From positions 1 to 49,775 of the forward strand of contig CAJUKV010000028.1 in NCBI GenBank assembly GCA_910587305.1: 49,775 nucleotides of DNA, given 5' to 3'. Source of the stretch: an uncultured Lachnospiraceae bacterium (lineage in GTDB: Bacteria; Bacillota; Clostridia; Lachnospirales; Lachnospiraceae). The first letter of the stretch is position 1. Every line of letters starts with the position of its first letter. Positions 1 to 7,952 of this stretch are shown here, piece after piece. Under the pieces are notes generated by a model, which had not been told where the DNA came from, did not search any database, and was given only the letters and a program-made list of their open reading frames with translations. A program made the position numbers and the translations under genes.

Positions 1-9
1 TATATAATT

Positions 10-225
10 CTACGAAATTTTTCGACATATTTTTCCCTTTCTTTGAAAGAAAAAGCGTAATACAGTTTGGCCTGTACACGCTCCTTGTAAAATTCGTAAA
101 ATCATCTTATCCTTGTTTTCCCGGTTTAAAAATATTTCCGGATAGCAATAAACCTCTTTATCCTGCACTCGAATAACTATCTTTCCTGTGTTACCGGTTT
201 TCTTAAAAAACACAGGATACTGCAT
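10..225 (-). CDS. Possible small hypothetical protein
   Basis: An open frame of 71 codons from an ATG at 225 (a TTG lies one codon upstream). The product would be basic and cysteine-containing, with no domain I recognise. No convincing Shine-Dalgarno sequence precedes the start, and the frame ends a few bases from the window edge. It lies directly downstream of the membrane protein gene on the same strand, so it could be a second cistron or a remnant of a longer gene. I cannot assign a function and am not confident that it is translated. Confidence 0.25.
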   Translation of the reverse strand: MQYPVFFKKTGNTGKIVIRVQDKEVYCYPEIFLNRENKDKMILRILQGACTGQTVLRFFFQRKGKICRKIS

Positions 226-254
226 CAACCAAATAGCGTATCACATACTAAAAG

Positions 255-680
255 CTAACTCTTAATGGCATTATAACGATTTTTGTATTTAAAGATGCCC
301 AGCATTCCAAAGCAATACACCGAAATCAACATTTGAACAAATTCTTCCGCAAACGGGAATTCTATCAATCCCAAAATATAAAATAAAGTCAGTATGCCTA
401 AAAAAATATAATACCCTGTTCTAACTTCCTGCTTTTTTATGTTAGTTAATCCAATAACGCCGCAGGCAATCGTAATAATTCCACGAAATCCACCTGAAAA
501 ATAGTTCAAAAACAATGTTCCTGCCGTTAATGTATTGCCCGTCTGGTTTCTCATAATTTCCGTAAGTCGAAAATATTCATTTGTATAATAGATTCCAACG
601 ATAATGCCATATATTCTGGAACAAACAAGAAAAAGCAGCGACGCAATGGAAAGATATTGTAATATTTTCATATTGTTCAT
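255..680 (-). CDS. Small integral membrane protein, function unknown
   Basis: A 141-residue protein with about four hydrophobic segments (roughly residues 8-30, 50-78, 88-106 and 112-130) and a basic C-terminal tail, typical of a small polytopic inner-membrane protein. I do not recognise the family. The start is supported by an AGAGGTGAG ribosome binding site a few bases upstream. A nine-codon mini-ORF ends with a TGA overlapping this ATG, and a three-copy array of repeat family A lies just upstream. It is transcribed away from the macrodomain-sirtuin pair. Membrane location is inferred from hydrophobicity only. Confidence 0.6.
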   Translation of the reverse strand: MNNMKILQYLSIASLLFLVCSRIYGIIVGIYYTNEYFRLTEIMRNQTGNTLTAGTLFLNYFSGGFRGIITIACGVIGLTNIKKQEVRTGYYIFLGILTLFYILGLIEFPFAEEFVQMLISVYCFGMLGIFKYKNRYNAIKS

Positions 681-706
681 ATGCTCACCTCTATTCTAAC
701 TTCCAT
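677..706 (-). other. Nine-codon leader ORF overlapping the membrane protein start
   Basis: An ATG at 706 is preceded by GGGG-TATAAAA, the same arrangement by which repeat family A supplies a ribosome binding site to other genes here. The frame encodes MEVRIEVSI and ends at a TGA that overlaps the ATG of the membrane protein gene (ATATGA). It may couple translation of the downstream gene, or it may be the fossil of an original start later moved out of frame. No experimental support. Confidence 0.3.
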
Positions 707-710
707 TTTT

Positions 711-938
711 ATACCCCTTGCATACCGCAAGCCCTGCTTGCGGTACTGCTACCGATAAAGAGTTTGGAAGTAAACTTCCAAACTTATACCCCCGCATACC
801 GCAAGCCCTGCTTGCGGTACTGCCACCAATAAGTAGTTTGGAAGTTTCCTTGCAAACTTATAACCCCCCTGCATATCGCAATCAAAGCTTGCGATACTGT
901 CATCAATAAATAATTTGAAAAATACTTTCGCACATATC
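711..938 (-). repeat. Family A hairpin repeat, three tandem copies
   Basis: Three units of about 75 bp (711-783, 784-860, 861-938). On the minus strand each holds a hairpin of the type GTTTGGAAGT/ACTTCCAAAC, a short spacer containing ATTGGTGGCAG, a second hairpin with arms TACCGCAAG/CTTGCGGTA, and a GGGGGTATA tail. The third copy changes the second stem to TATCGCAA/TTGCGATA, a compensatory pair that keeps the stem intact. Related copies lie at 20930-21003, 22350-22496 and, truncated, at 37533-37570, always 5' of a minus-strand start codon. Confidence 0.8.
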
Positions 939-964
939 CTCATTTCTTCACAATAGTTTCTTTG

Positions 965-1025
965 AGGTAACTACGGCACAAAAAAGTGCTTACTTTACGT
1001 TTTTGCTCTACGGATATATTATAAT
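965..1025 (+). promoter_or_regulatory. Putative promoter with operator-like inverted repeat upstream of macrodomain-sirtuin genes
   Basis: A consensus -10 TATAAT lies at 1020-1025 with a weak -35 TTTACG at 995-1000 (19-nt spacer). Overlapping the -35 is an imperfect inverted repeat, GTAACTACGGCAC then six A then GTGCTTACTTTAC (968-998), resembling operators of winged-helix HxlR-type regulators. The operator assignment is a guess from memory of that motif. The leader would be about 135 nt. Confidence 0.4.
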
Positions 1026-1165
1026 TATGTAAGCGGGATAAAGCAAGGCTGCTTGTAACCCCTTCTGCCCATAAAAGCGCAGGAAAATCTTACGGGAGCA
1101 AATATGCGGGCAAAAAAATCTATAAACCAAACGGCAAGAAATTCAGATAAGCATGGAGGATTACT

Positions 1166-1939
1166 ATGACACAGACAGAAAGACTATATTTTTTAATAAA
1201 CTATCTGATAAATGAAAAAAACGAGCTAAAATCAATTGATATTCCTTCCCAGGAAAGAGCCAAAAAGCAGCTGCTGCGCTCCCTGATGAACATTCGCCCG
1301 CCCAAACCGGTTTCAAAGGAATTTTTAGAAATTCAGGATGCCTATTTGCAGGAAGAATGTTCCGAAAAAGGTATTATTTCATTATCAGATATTTCTCCGG
1401 CCCGGCCGGGGATTTACTTATGGCAGGGCGACATTACCCGTCTATCTACAGACGCCATCGTAAATGCTGCTAACAGCGCCATGTTAGGCTGTTTTGTTCC
1501 CTGTCATGGGTGTATTGACAATGCGATTCATTCCGCGGCAGGAGTGGAACTTCGCCTGGAATGCTCCCGCATCATGGAAAAGCAAAAAGCAAAAGAGCCT
1601 ACGGGAAAAGCAAAAATCACAAAAGCCTATAATCTTCCTTGCCGTTATGTTCTTCACACTGTAGGGCCAATTATCTACGGCAGCGTTACCCGGCAGGATT
1701 GTGATCTGTTATCAGACTGTTACCATTCCTGTCTGGAACTTGCCGACGCAAATCAGATAAAAAGTATCGCCTTTTGCTGTATTTCTACGGGAGAGTTTCA
1801 TTTTCCCAATCAAAAAGCGGCGGAGATAGCGATACAAACGGTATGCGACTATCAGGCGAAAAATCAAAATAGTCCGGAGGTGATTTTTAATGTATTCAAA
1901 GACAGCGACTATGAAATCTACAGACAATTATTGGGATAA
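1166..1939 (+). CDS. Zinc-dependent macrodomain protein-ADP-ribose hydrolase
   Basis: A 257-residue protein with an N-terminal helical region of about 80 residues followed by a macrodomain. The ADP-ribose loop NAANSAMLGC (100-109) is followed by Cys113-His114-x-Cys116. Cys109, His114 and Cys116 match the spacing I recall for the zinc ligands of the macrodomains that partner class M sirtuins. Such enzymes remove mono-ADP-ribose from proteins. The next gene, which starts inside this one, is a class M sirtuin, so writer and eraser are encoded together. An AGGAGG-like site (GGAGG at 1154) supports the start. The usual lipoylated GcvH-like substrate and lipoate ligase genes are not seen nearby, so the target is unknown. 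Confidence 0.85.
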   Translation: MTQTERLYFLINYLINEKNELKSIDIPSQERAKKQLLRSLMNIRPPKPVSKEFLEIQDAYLQEECSEKGIISLSDISPARPGIYLWQGDITRLSTDAIVNAANSAMLGCFVPCHGCIDNAIHSAAGVELRLECSRIMEKQKAKEPTGKAKITKAYNLPCRYVLHTVGPIIYGSVTRQDCDLLSDCYHSCLELADANQIKSIAFCCISTGEFHFPNQKAAEIAIQTVCDYQAKNQNSPEVIFNVFKDSDYEIYRQLLG

Positions 1940-2855
1940 CAGAAAAACCAAAGCTTCCATAGCGAAACTAAAAAAAGAACTGGAAAGCGCTGACGCTGTT
2001 GTGATTGGCGCAGGGGCCGGCCTTTCTGCTTCCGCCGGTTTTGCCTATACGGGAGAACGCTTTGACAGGTACTTCCACGACTTTGCCCAAAAGTATCATT
2101 TCAAGGATATGTATGCCGGCGGTTTCTATCCCTATGAAACGCTAAAGGAGCATTGGGCTTACTGGAGCCGGTATATTTATATCAACCGGTATATGAACCC
2201 GCCGAAACCGGTTTACCATAAATTGTACGATCTGGTGAAAGACAAAGACTATTTCGTGCTGACCACCAATGTGGATCACTGTTTCCAAAAAGCCGGATTT
2301 GATAAACGCCGTCTGTTCTACACCCAGGGGGACTATGGCCTGTTTCAGTGCGGCAGGCCGTGCCATCAGAGCACCTATGACAATGAGGCCCTTGTCCGGG
2401 AAATGGTAAAAGCCCAGGGGTATGTTATTGATGCTGACGGTACATTGCTTTTGCCGGAAAATGGTTCTCCCAAAATGACAGTTCCATCAGAACTTATTCC
2501 GTATTGCCCAAAGTGTAAGGAACCTATGAGCATGAACCTGCGGGCGGATAATTCCTTTGTGGAGGACGAAGGCTGGCATTTGGCCGCAGGGCGGTACGCA
2601 GATTATCTCCGCGGACATCAGAATGCGAAGGTGATCTTTTTAGAGCTGGCAGTGGGTTTTAATACACCGGGGATTATCAAATATCCCTTCTGGCGGATGA
2701 CGGCGGAAAATTCTGAGGCGGTGTATGCCTGTATCAACTATAGGGAGACGGGATGCCCTGGGGAGATTGAGGGAAGGTCCATATGTATTAATGGGGATAT
2801 CGGAGAAATTTTATTACGGTTAATAAACAAAAGTCACTACATATCAGTTACATAA
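1890..2855 (+). CDS. Class M sirtuin, putative protein ADP-ribosyltransferase
   Basis: A 321-residue sirtuin. The NAD-binding motif GAGAGLSASAG lies at residues 40-50 and the TTNVDH motif at 125-130, giving the conserved Asn127. Where deacylase sirtuins have the catalytic His, this protein has Gln146 (TQGDYG). That Asn/Gln pair is the hallmark of the class M sirtuins, reported to ADP-ribosylate proteins rather than deacylate them. Four cysteines, 154, 158, 206 and 209, form the zinc site. The ATG at 1890 has GGAGGTG seven bases upstream and overlaps the macrodomain gene by 50 nt in another frame, so translation is probably coupled. Family assignment is firm; substrate is unknown. Confidence 0.85.
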   Translation: MYSKTATMKSTDNYWDNRKTKASIAKLKKELESADAVVIGAGAGLSASAGFAYTGERFDRYFHDFAQKYHFKDMYAGGFYPYETLKEHWAYWSRYIYINRYMNPPKPVYHKLYDLVKDKDYFVLTTNVDHCFQKAGFDKRRLFYTQGDYGLFQCGRPCHQSTYDNEALVREMVKAQGYVIDADGTLLLPENGSPKMTVPSELIPYCPKCKEPMSMNLRADNSFVEDEGWHLAAGRYADYLRGHQNAKVIFLELAVGFNTPGIIKYPFWRMTAENSEAVYACINYRETGCPGEIEGRSICINGDIGEILLRLINKSHYISVT

Positions 2856-2976
2856 TTTTGGAATATGGCAGCCGCAAACATTGACTAAGTTATTTCATTT
2901 CACTATAATAAATCTACGAAAAAAGCACTCAAATACAAGTGCCGGGGACAGGCTTACAATATGTGGGAGGATGACT

Positions 2977-3897
2977 ATGCATAAAATAGGAATACAATCA
3001 ACAGGAACCATTCGGCAGGAAAATATCGAAGAAGGATACCGCATGATAAAAGCGGCGGGCTTCGACTGCGTAGATTTTAATTTTGATGAATTTTTAAGCG
3101 TAAACGATGTGCGGGCAGGAAAAATTCATGATTTTTTTGACCGTCCTACCGACGAAATGTGGAAAGATTTTGAGCCCCACGCTCAGGCGGCGGCTAAATA
3201 TGGACTGACCTTTGAGCAGATGCACGCCCCTTTTCCCATGATGCTGCCCGGCAGGGAAGACATCAATGAAAAAATGACCCGTATTACGATCAACTGTATG
3301 GAGCTTGGCGCACGGATGGGCGGCCGCTACATTGTGGTACACCCCACCACCCTTGCCTATGAATACAGCAAGCAGGAGGAACACGATTTTAACATAGCCA
3401 TGTATCAAAAACTGATTCCTGCGGCAAAGAAACTTGGATTAGTTGTCTGCCTGGAAAATCTGTTTGTCGAGCGGAACGGACATTTATGCGAGGGCGTCTG
3501 CTCCGACTTCCGGGAAGCCTCCCTTCTCATTGACGAGCTCAACTCCCTTGCGGGGGAAACGCTTTTCGGCTTCTGCTTTGACATAGGCCATGCCAACATT
3601 TTAGGAAAAAACATGTATCAGTCAGTGGTCACTTTAGGCGGCAGGCTTAAAATCCTCCACCTGCATGACAATGACGGCATGGGCGATTTGCATAACATGC
3701 CTTTTACCTTTGCCAGAAGCTGGAACCCCATTGCAACCGACTGGGAGGGCTTTTTGCGGGGGCTTAGGGAAATCCGGTATCAGGGCGTGATTAATTTTGA
3801 AACCTTCCGCTGTATGATGGGATTTCCTAAAGAGCTGCACCCGTCTCTTTTAAAGCTGCAGGCAGATATGGGACGCTACTTTTCCGCTCAGATATAA
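2977..3897 (+). CDS. Sugar phosphate isomerase/epimerase, TIM-barrel family
   Basis: A 306-residue protein of the xylose isomerase-like TIM-barrel (AP endonuclease 2) superfamily. Barrel strands carry typical metal-binding motifs: EQMHAPFP, RYIVVHPTT, VVCLENL, CFDIGHAN and LHLHDNDG. Members usually isomerise or epimerise sugars or inositols in the cytosol using a divalent metal; the exact substrate cannot be read from sequence. I chose the ATG at 2977 because GGGAGG ends six bases before it. An in-frame extension to 2881 has no binding site and unlikely composition. It follows the sirtuin gene by about 120 nt, but no functional link is apparent. Confidence 0.8.
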   Translation: MHKIGIQSTGTIRQENIEEGYRMIKAAGFDCVDFNFDEFLSVNDVRAGKIHDFFDRPTDEMWKDFEPHAQAAAKYGLTFEQMHAPFPMMLPGREDINEKMTRITINCMELGARMGGRYIVVHPTTLAYEYSKQEEHDFNIAMYQKLIPAAKKLGLVVCLENLFVERNGHLCEGVCSDFREASLLIDELNSLAGETLFGFCFDIGHANILGKNMYQSVVTLGGRLKILHLHDNDGMGDLHNMPFTFARSWNPIATDWEGFLRGLREIRYQGVINFETFRCMMGFPKELHPSLLKLQADMGRYFSAQI

Positions 3898-3965
3898 GAT
3901 GCGTCCCGCAAACATCGCTTACGCTAACCCCCATGTTGCCGCTCTGCGGCAACACAAATCTCGAT

Positions 3966-4073
3966 GAAGAATGCCTGTTTTTCAAGGCATTCTTCTAAGT
4001 GTAAAGATAGCTTGCTTTGCAAGCTTTAAAAGTTCTTAGATGGCGTTTTTTAAGTGTGGGACTAAGAACTTTT
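3966..4073. terminator. Convergent-gene hairpins between sugar isomerase and mtnA
   Basis: Three stem-loops lie between the convergent genes: GAAGAATGCC/GGCATTCTTC (3966-3995), AGCTTGC/GCAAGCT near 4010-4026, and a 12-bp stem AAAAGTTCTTAG/CTAAGAACTTTT (4028-4039 with 4062-4073) that includes the mtnA stop codon. Uridine tracts are poor, so termination efficiency is uncertain. Confidence 0.4.
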
Positions 4074-5141
4074 CTTCATTTCCCTGAGAGATTCCTGAAA
4101 GGGCGCCCGGGCAATTCCGTGCTCCGTTATGATGGCGGTAATCAGTTCCTGATCCGTCACATCAAAGGCCGGATTGAACACCTTTATGCCCTCCGGCGCC
4201 ATAGGCTCCTTATACCACATTTCGGTCACTTCCTTAGCAGGACGTTCCTCTATTTTAATCTCATTCCCGGTAGGCGTATTTAAATCTATGGTGGAGGTAG
4301 GCGCGCACACATAAAAAGGCACCCCGTACCGTTTCGCCACCGTTGCTACCACAGAGGTTCCTATTTTATTGGCCACATCTCCATTGGCAGCCACACGGTC
4401 GCACCCCACAAACACAGCATTCACCCATCCGTTTCTCATGACCATGGCCGACATATTGTCGCAAATTAACGTCACATCTATTCCGCTGCTGTAAAGCTCA
4501 TAGGCCGTCAGCCTTGCTCCCTGCAAAAGGGGTCTCGTCTCATCCGCAAAAACATGGAAATTGTACCCTCTCTCCTGCCCCAGGTAAATGGGAGCCGTGG
4601 CCGTGCCATACCTGCAGGTGGCTAACTGTCCCGCATTGCAGTGAGTCAGGATACCATCCCCCGGTTTTAGAAGGCTGAGACCGTTTTCACCGATTGCCCT
4701 GCACACCCGTATGTCTTCCTCCTTGATTTCTCTTGCTTCCCTGCCAAGGATCTCCACTGTCTGCGCTACGTTCTTTCCCTCATCACGGGCCTGTCTGCAC
4801 ACCCTGTCCATCCGGTTTAACGCCCAAGATAGATTCACGGCGGTAGGTCTTGCCGAGTCGAGATACTCCTTCCGCTCTTTAAATTCTTTATAAAAAGAAT
4901 CAAACTCCCTCTCCTTTTCGGCTGCCTGGCGCGCCAGCACATAAATGCCAAAAGCAGCCGCCACGCCAATGGCCGGTGCCCCCCGCACTTTTAGCAGATA
5001 AATGGCATCCCATATCTCCTTCGCCGTGTGAAGCTTTATCAGTTCCGCCTTCCCCGGCAGCTTCGTCTGGTCAAGGATCACAACGCTCCCGCTCTCCTCG
5101 TCCAAATCCACCGTTTCATATTCCATGATATTTTTATCCAT
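4062..5141 (-). CDS. mtnA: S-methyl-5-thioribose-1-phosphate isomerase
   Basis: A 359-residue aldose-ketose isomerase of the methionine salvage pathway, converting methylthioribose 1-phosphate to methylthioribulose 1-phosphate in the cytosol. It has the RGAPAIG motif (53-59), THCNAG with catalytic Cys168, NMSAMVM, and GCDRVAANGDVANKIGT with catalytic Asp248. Length and motifs match the MtnA branch rather than eIF2B regulatory subunits. A GGAGG lies about 11 nt before the ATG, with a closer AGAAGG. No other methionine-salvage gene (mtnK, mtnB, mtnD) is adjacent. A small membrane-anchored protein gene precedes it on the same strand. Confidence 0.93.
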   Translation of the reverse strand: MDKNIMEYETVDLDEESGSVVILDQTKLPGKAELIKLHTAKEIWDAIYLLKVRGAPAIGVAAAFGIYVLARQAAEKEREFDSFYKEFKERKEYLDSARPTAVNLSWALNRMDRVCRQARDEGKNVAQTVEILGREAREIKEEDIRVCRAIGENGLSLLKPGDGILTHCNAGQLATCRYGTATAPIYLGQERGYNFHVFADETRPLLQGARLTAYELYSSGIDVTLICDNMSAMVMRNGWVNAVFVGCDRVAANGDVANKIGTSVVATVAKRYGVPFYVCAPTSTIDLNTPTGNEIKIEERPAKEVTEMWYKEPMAPEGIKVFNPAFDVTDQELITAIITEHGIARAPFQESLREMKKSS

Positions 5142-5229
5142 ATCCTTCTCTGCCTCCTTATCCCACTTTTCCGGCGGGACCGGACTGTATTCCCCGTCCC
5201 CCGCATAAATAAGTTATTTCGCCCAAAAA

Positions 5230-5430
5230 CTATTCCTTACCCAAAACTGCTTCGGCCGCTCTTTTCTCCTTAACTTCCAACAGACAAAAAGTCACGCAAA
5301 TCCCCACCGCAAGCAAATACATTGTCCTGTCTATCCTTGCGTTCAAACGCTTCCACCTTTTTTGCTTTGCCTTTAACTTTTCTTTTTCTTTCTTTTTCCG
5401 AATCTTTTCCCTGTCCGATTCTTTCCCCAT
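5230..5430 (-). CDS. Small basic coiled protein with one membrane segment
   Basis: A 66-residue ORF. The first 35 residues are very rich in Lys, Arg and Glu and likely helical. A hydrophobic stretch follows (about residues 37-52, YLLAVGICVTFCLLEV), then a short charged tail. It would be a single-pass membrane protein with a cytosolic basic helix. I chose the ATG at 5430 because GGGGG is correctly spaced from it; another ATG two codons earlier is too close. It lies about 90 nt upstream of mtnA on the same strand. No family recognised. Confidence 0.45.
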   Translation of the reverse strand: MGKESDREKIRKKKEKEKLKAKQKRWKRLNARIDRTMYLLAVGICVTFCLLEVKEKRAAEAVLGKE

Positions 5431-5610
5431 ATCCATCCCCCTTTTATCATCACCTGTCGCCTCTCCTGTTATCTATAAAAAACTTTATCACATTCCTGTC
5501 CATTTGGCTACTTACTTTTAAACGCCCTCCAACCACCATCTAAAAAGCAGTAAGCTATTGTTGTTAATTAGTTGTTGTTACCAATTTTTCACTTTGAAAC
5601 CGGAATAAGA

Positions 5611-5639
5611 TTTACACTGTTTATCTATTTTGTTATAAT
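5611..5639 (+). promoter_or_regulatory. Promoter for the 60-residue ORF
   Basis: TTTACA at 5611-5616, a 17-nt spacer, and TATAAT at 5634-5639. Transcription from about 5646 excludes the upstream in-frame ATG codons and supports the start at 5683. Confidence 0.65.
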
Positions 5640-5682
5640 TATGTTGGAACAATCGGTTAGCAGTTCAAAGGTCGGTGACAAT

Positions 5683-5865
5683 ATGGCTGAAAAAGAAATG
5701 ATGCAAAGAAATATAGAAGAATTTTCAAGGTTGCAAGATTATATGATTGAAGACGGAAAAGACGCAAAGGCTTACAAAATAATGCTAAAGCGCTATTTAG
5801 ATTTAAAAGCTATTTTACAGGCGTCCGGTATAAATCTTACGGATATTGACAGGATAAAAGAATAA
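5683..5865 (+). CDS. Small acidic helical protein, unknown function
   Basis: A 60-residue ORF (begins MAEKEMMQRN), predicted largely helical and soluble, with no domain I recognise. It forms a complete transcription unit: a near-consensus promoter 45 nt upstream and a strong intrinsic terminator 16 nt after the stop. The binding site is weak (AAAGGTCGG). Being monocistronic with its own promoter and terminator argues that it is a real gene. It converges on the LysR gene. Confidence 0.6.
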   Translation: MAEKEMMQRNIEEFSRLQDYMIEDGKDAKAYKIMLKRYLDLKAILQASGINLTDIDRIKE

Positions 5866-5881
5866 TTTAAGCTATCAATGC

Positions 5882-5924
5882 AAAAGCCCTGAAATGCTTA
5901 CAAACAGCATTTTAAGGGCTTTTT
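5882..5924 (+). terminator. Intrinsic terminator of the 60-residue ORF
   Basis: A stem AAAAGCCCT..AAATGC pairs with GCATTT..AGGGCTTTT, followed by TTTTT. As an A/T-rich palindrome it may also serve the convergent LysR gene. Confidence 0.8.
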
Positions 5925-5953
5925 GTCCGGGCTTTACATGAGCCGTCTCCATT

Positions 5954-6856
5954 TTAAAAGTTGACACCCCCGCTGCAGAGCAAATCCTGCACAACCGCGA
6001 GAAATTTTTTAACCGCAAGGGCAGGGTTATTGGGATAAATAATGCCGTAAGGCAGCGTATAATCATTTTCCAGTGGAATTGTGACCAGGCTGGAATGTAT
6101 GTCAGAATAAACAGGCTGTGTAATCAGCACATATGGATTCAATTCACAGAGGGTAAAAGTATCCAGCCCATAATACTGGGAATCAATGATATGGATAGTA
6201 GGATGGTTCTTAATAATCTCCCGCCGAAAGGCGTCCAGTTCCTTTGAGACATGGGCCATCGGCATGACGAGATATTCCCCATTCAGATCCGACAGAGTCA
6301 GTTTCCCTGCTTTCGCAAGCCGATGACTGGAGGAGACCGCACAGCAGATGGGGGTCCTGAATAATTCGAGAAAAGAACACAGCCCCTTCCAGCTGATGGT
6401 ACAGTAAATTCCCTCCAGAAGATCATATTTTTTCCCCAAATCCGCAAAATCATTCCCTTTCGTGATAGGCCCTGACAGGGGCGGCAACTCGAAAGAAAGC
6501 TCCGGATGCCGTCTGCCTGCCTCCGCACATAATTTGGGGAGCATCCTGCATTTGAACAAAAGAGATGTGCCGATACGGATGGTGTTATTGGAAATACCGG
6601 CGGCATCCTTTACCCTGGCAAGGGAATCTTCACACATTTGGATAATCGCTTTTGCGTCCTGATACAAGCTCCGGCCTGCAGGAGTCAGCTTTACGCCCCG
6701 GTTGGTACGTTCAAACAAAGCCGCGCCGCACCGTTCTTCCAGCAGATTGATCTGTTGGATCACAGCGGGAGAAGATATGTATAGCTGTTCCGCCGCCTTG
6801 AGGAAACTGCCTGCATCGGCAACTTTTAAAAAAGTATCCAACTGTGGGTTATACAT
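5954..6856 (-). CDS. LysR-family transcriptional regulator
   Basis: A 300-residue LysR-type regulator. The N-terminal winged helix-turn-helix (residues 1-60) includes FLKVADAGSFLKAAEQLYIS and the characteristic LFERTNRGVKLTPAG. The rest is the two-lobed effector-binding domain. It is divergent from the short-chain dehydrogenase gene with a 276-bp gap, the classical layout in which the regulator controls the divergent operon and itself. The ATG sits directly after a copy of repeat family B carrying GAGGG. Effector unknown, though the reductase neighbours suggest an aldehyde, quinone or other electrophile. Confidence 0.88.
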   Translation of the reverse strand: MYNPQLDTFLKVADAGSFLKAAEQLYISSPAVIQQINLLEERCGAALFERTNRGVKLTPAGRSLYQDAKAIIQMCEDSLARVKDAAGISNNTIRIGTSLLFKCRMLPKLCAEAGRRHPELSFELPPLSGPITKGNDFADLGKKYDLLEGIYCTISWKGLCSFLELFRTPICCAVSSSHRLAKAGKLTLSDLNGEYLVMPMAHVSKELDAFRREIIKNHPTIHIIDSQYYGLDTFTLCELNPYVLITQPVYSDIHSSLVTIPLENDYTLPYGIIYPNNPALAVKKFLAVVQDLLCSGGVNF

Positions 6857-6915
6857 AAAAATCCCTCATTCCTGCCAACAGCCCTCAAATTGGGGCCGGA
6901 GCATAAATTTGTCCT
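6857..6915 (-). repeat. Family B start-codon repeat, copy 1
   Basis: About 55 bp on the minus strand ending three bases before the LysR ATG. It contains CAATTTGAGGGCTGTTGGCA and then GAATGAGGGATT, which provides the ribosome binding site. The same element, at the same distance from the ATG, precedes hpf (16851-16903) and the mannose-6-phosphate isomerase gene (36617-36671). Confidence 0.75.
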
Positions 6916-6926
6916 TAATGGTTCTT

Positions 6927-6956
6927 TTGATATAAGTTTAACCTTAACACTATTGT
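6927..6956 (+). promoter_or_regulatory. Divergent LysR/SDR promoter region
   Basis: On the plus strand TTGATA (6927-6932), an 18-nt spacer and TATTGT (6951-6956) could drive the dehydrogenase. On the minus strand TTACAA and TATATC overlap the same bases. Between them, GTTTAACCTTAAC (6936-6948) is an imperfect inverted repeat, a plausible LysR-type operator. Confidence 0.4.
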
Positions 6957-7132
6957 AACTTATCCGGACTTCCCCTGCAAGTGGGAGGATGCTAAAATCT
7001 GATTACAGGTTAAGAGAAAAAATAAAATCATATTCCAATGGATATTCACGCAGAATGTGCAGTCCGTGCGCATTCCCGGCCGTGAAAAATAACAGTGGAA
7101 ACAGCAGGGAAAAGTAAAGGAGGGTTTCTAAC

Positions 7133-7951
7133 ATGAAAACAATCGTTATCACAGGGGCGTCTTCAGGCATTGGCAAGGAAACGGCGAAATTTTTTGCAAA
7201 AGAGGGCTGGAACGTGGCGGCCACCATGCGCCGTCCTGAGAAGGAGACGGAGCTTTCCGCCATGGAACATGTTAAATGTTTCCGGCTGGACGTTACAGAT
7301 TCCGAATCTATCGAGGAGGCATATCATGAAATCCGTAAGGAGTATGGCACCATAGATGTGTTGTTTAACAATGCCGGTTATTGCCTGTTCGGCCCGCTCG
7401 AGCTTTCTTCGGAGGAACAGATACGCCGGACCTATGATACGCTTCTGGTAGGACTGACATTGGTGACGAGAAGGTTTATCCCGCTTTTAAGAGAGAACGG
7501 CAGCGGCGTGATTATCAATACATCCTCTGTAGGCGGCGTGCTGACGCTTCCCATGACGCCCACTTATCATGCCGCGAAATATGCGGTGGAGGGTCTGACA
7601 GAGGCTTTAAGCTATGAGCTCGCGCCCTTCCATATTGATGTCAAGGTCATTGAGCCGGGCGGGATTAAGACGGATTTCTGGAACAGATCCTTTGTCATGA
7701 CAGAGGGCGTGGAAGGTTCCCCTTACGAAAAAGAAGCGGGAGCTGCTCTGGGCGGTTTCCTTGCGCCAAGGGATCCGAAAGAGGATAACCGCGCAGAAGC
7801 GTCAGAGGTTGCAAAGGTTGTATTTAACGCGGCGACAGATGGCACCCACCATTGGAGATATACGGTGGCAAGCCAAGAATTTATTGACTGGCGCAGAACG
7901 ATGACAGATGATGAATGGTATGCATTGCAGGTAAAAAATTATATGGGATGA
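7133..7951 (+). CDS. Short-chain dehydrogenase/reductase
   Basis: A 272-residue classical SDR. The nucleotide-binding motif TGASSGIG spans residues 7-14, NNAG 79-82, and the catalytic Ser131/132 and Tyr145-x3-Lys149 are all present (TYHAAK). It should catalyse NAD(P)H-dependent reduction of a carbonyl or oxidation of an alcohol in the cytosol; substrate unknown. A strong AAAGGAGGG precedes the ATG. It is the first gene of a run with two aldo/keto reductases and is divergent from a LysR regulator, suggesting an inducible carbonyl-detoxification or sugar-redox operon. Confidence 0.9.
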   Translation: MKTIVITGASSGIGKETAKFFAKEGWNVAATMRRPEKETELSAMEHVKCFRLDVTDSESIEEAYHEIRKEYGTIDVLFNNAGYCLFGPLELSSEEQIRRTYDTLLVGLTLVTRRFIPLLRENGSGVIINTSSVGGVLTLPMTPTYHAAKYAVEGLTEALSYELAPFHIDVKVIEPGGIKTDFWNRSFVMTEGVEGSPYEKEAGAALGGFLAPRDPKEDNRAEASEVAKVVFNAATDGTHHWRYTVASQEFIDWRRTMTDDEWYALQVKNYMG

Positions 7952-7952
7952 T

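Noticed and set aside
711..938. Possible CRISPR-like tandem repeats
   Set aside because: Units are adjacent without unique spacers, are internally palindromic and recur singly elsewhere; no cas genes are present.
749..943. Open frame across family A repeats encoding a LAVCGG-containing peptide, also at 20842-21024
   Set aside because: Conservation follows the hairpin stems instead of codon positions, and the frame runs through several repeat units.
1040..1150. Short basic open stretch upstream of the macrodomain gene (SAGKSYGSKYAGKK)
   Set aside because: No start codon and no ribosome binding site; treated as untranslated leader, possibly a gene remnant.
5142..5229. SAM riboswitch upstream of mtnA
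   Set aside because: The short leader lacks the multi-helix layout and a terminator stem expected of such riboswitches.
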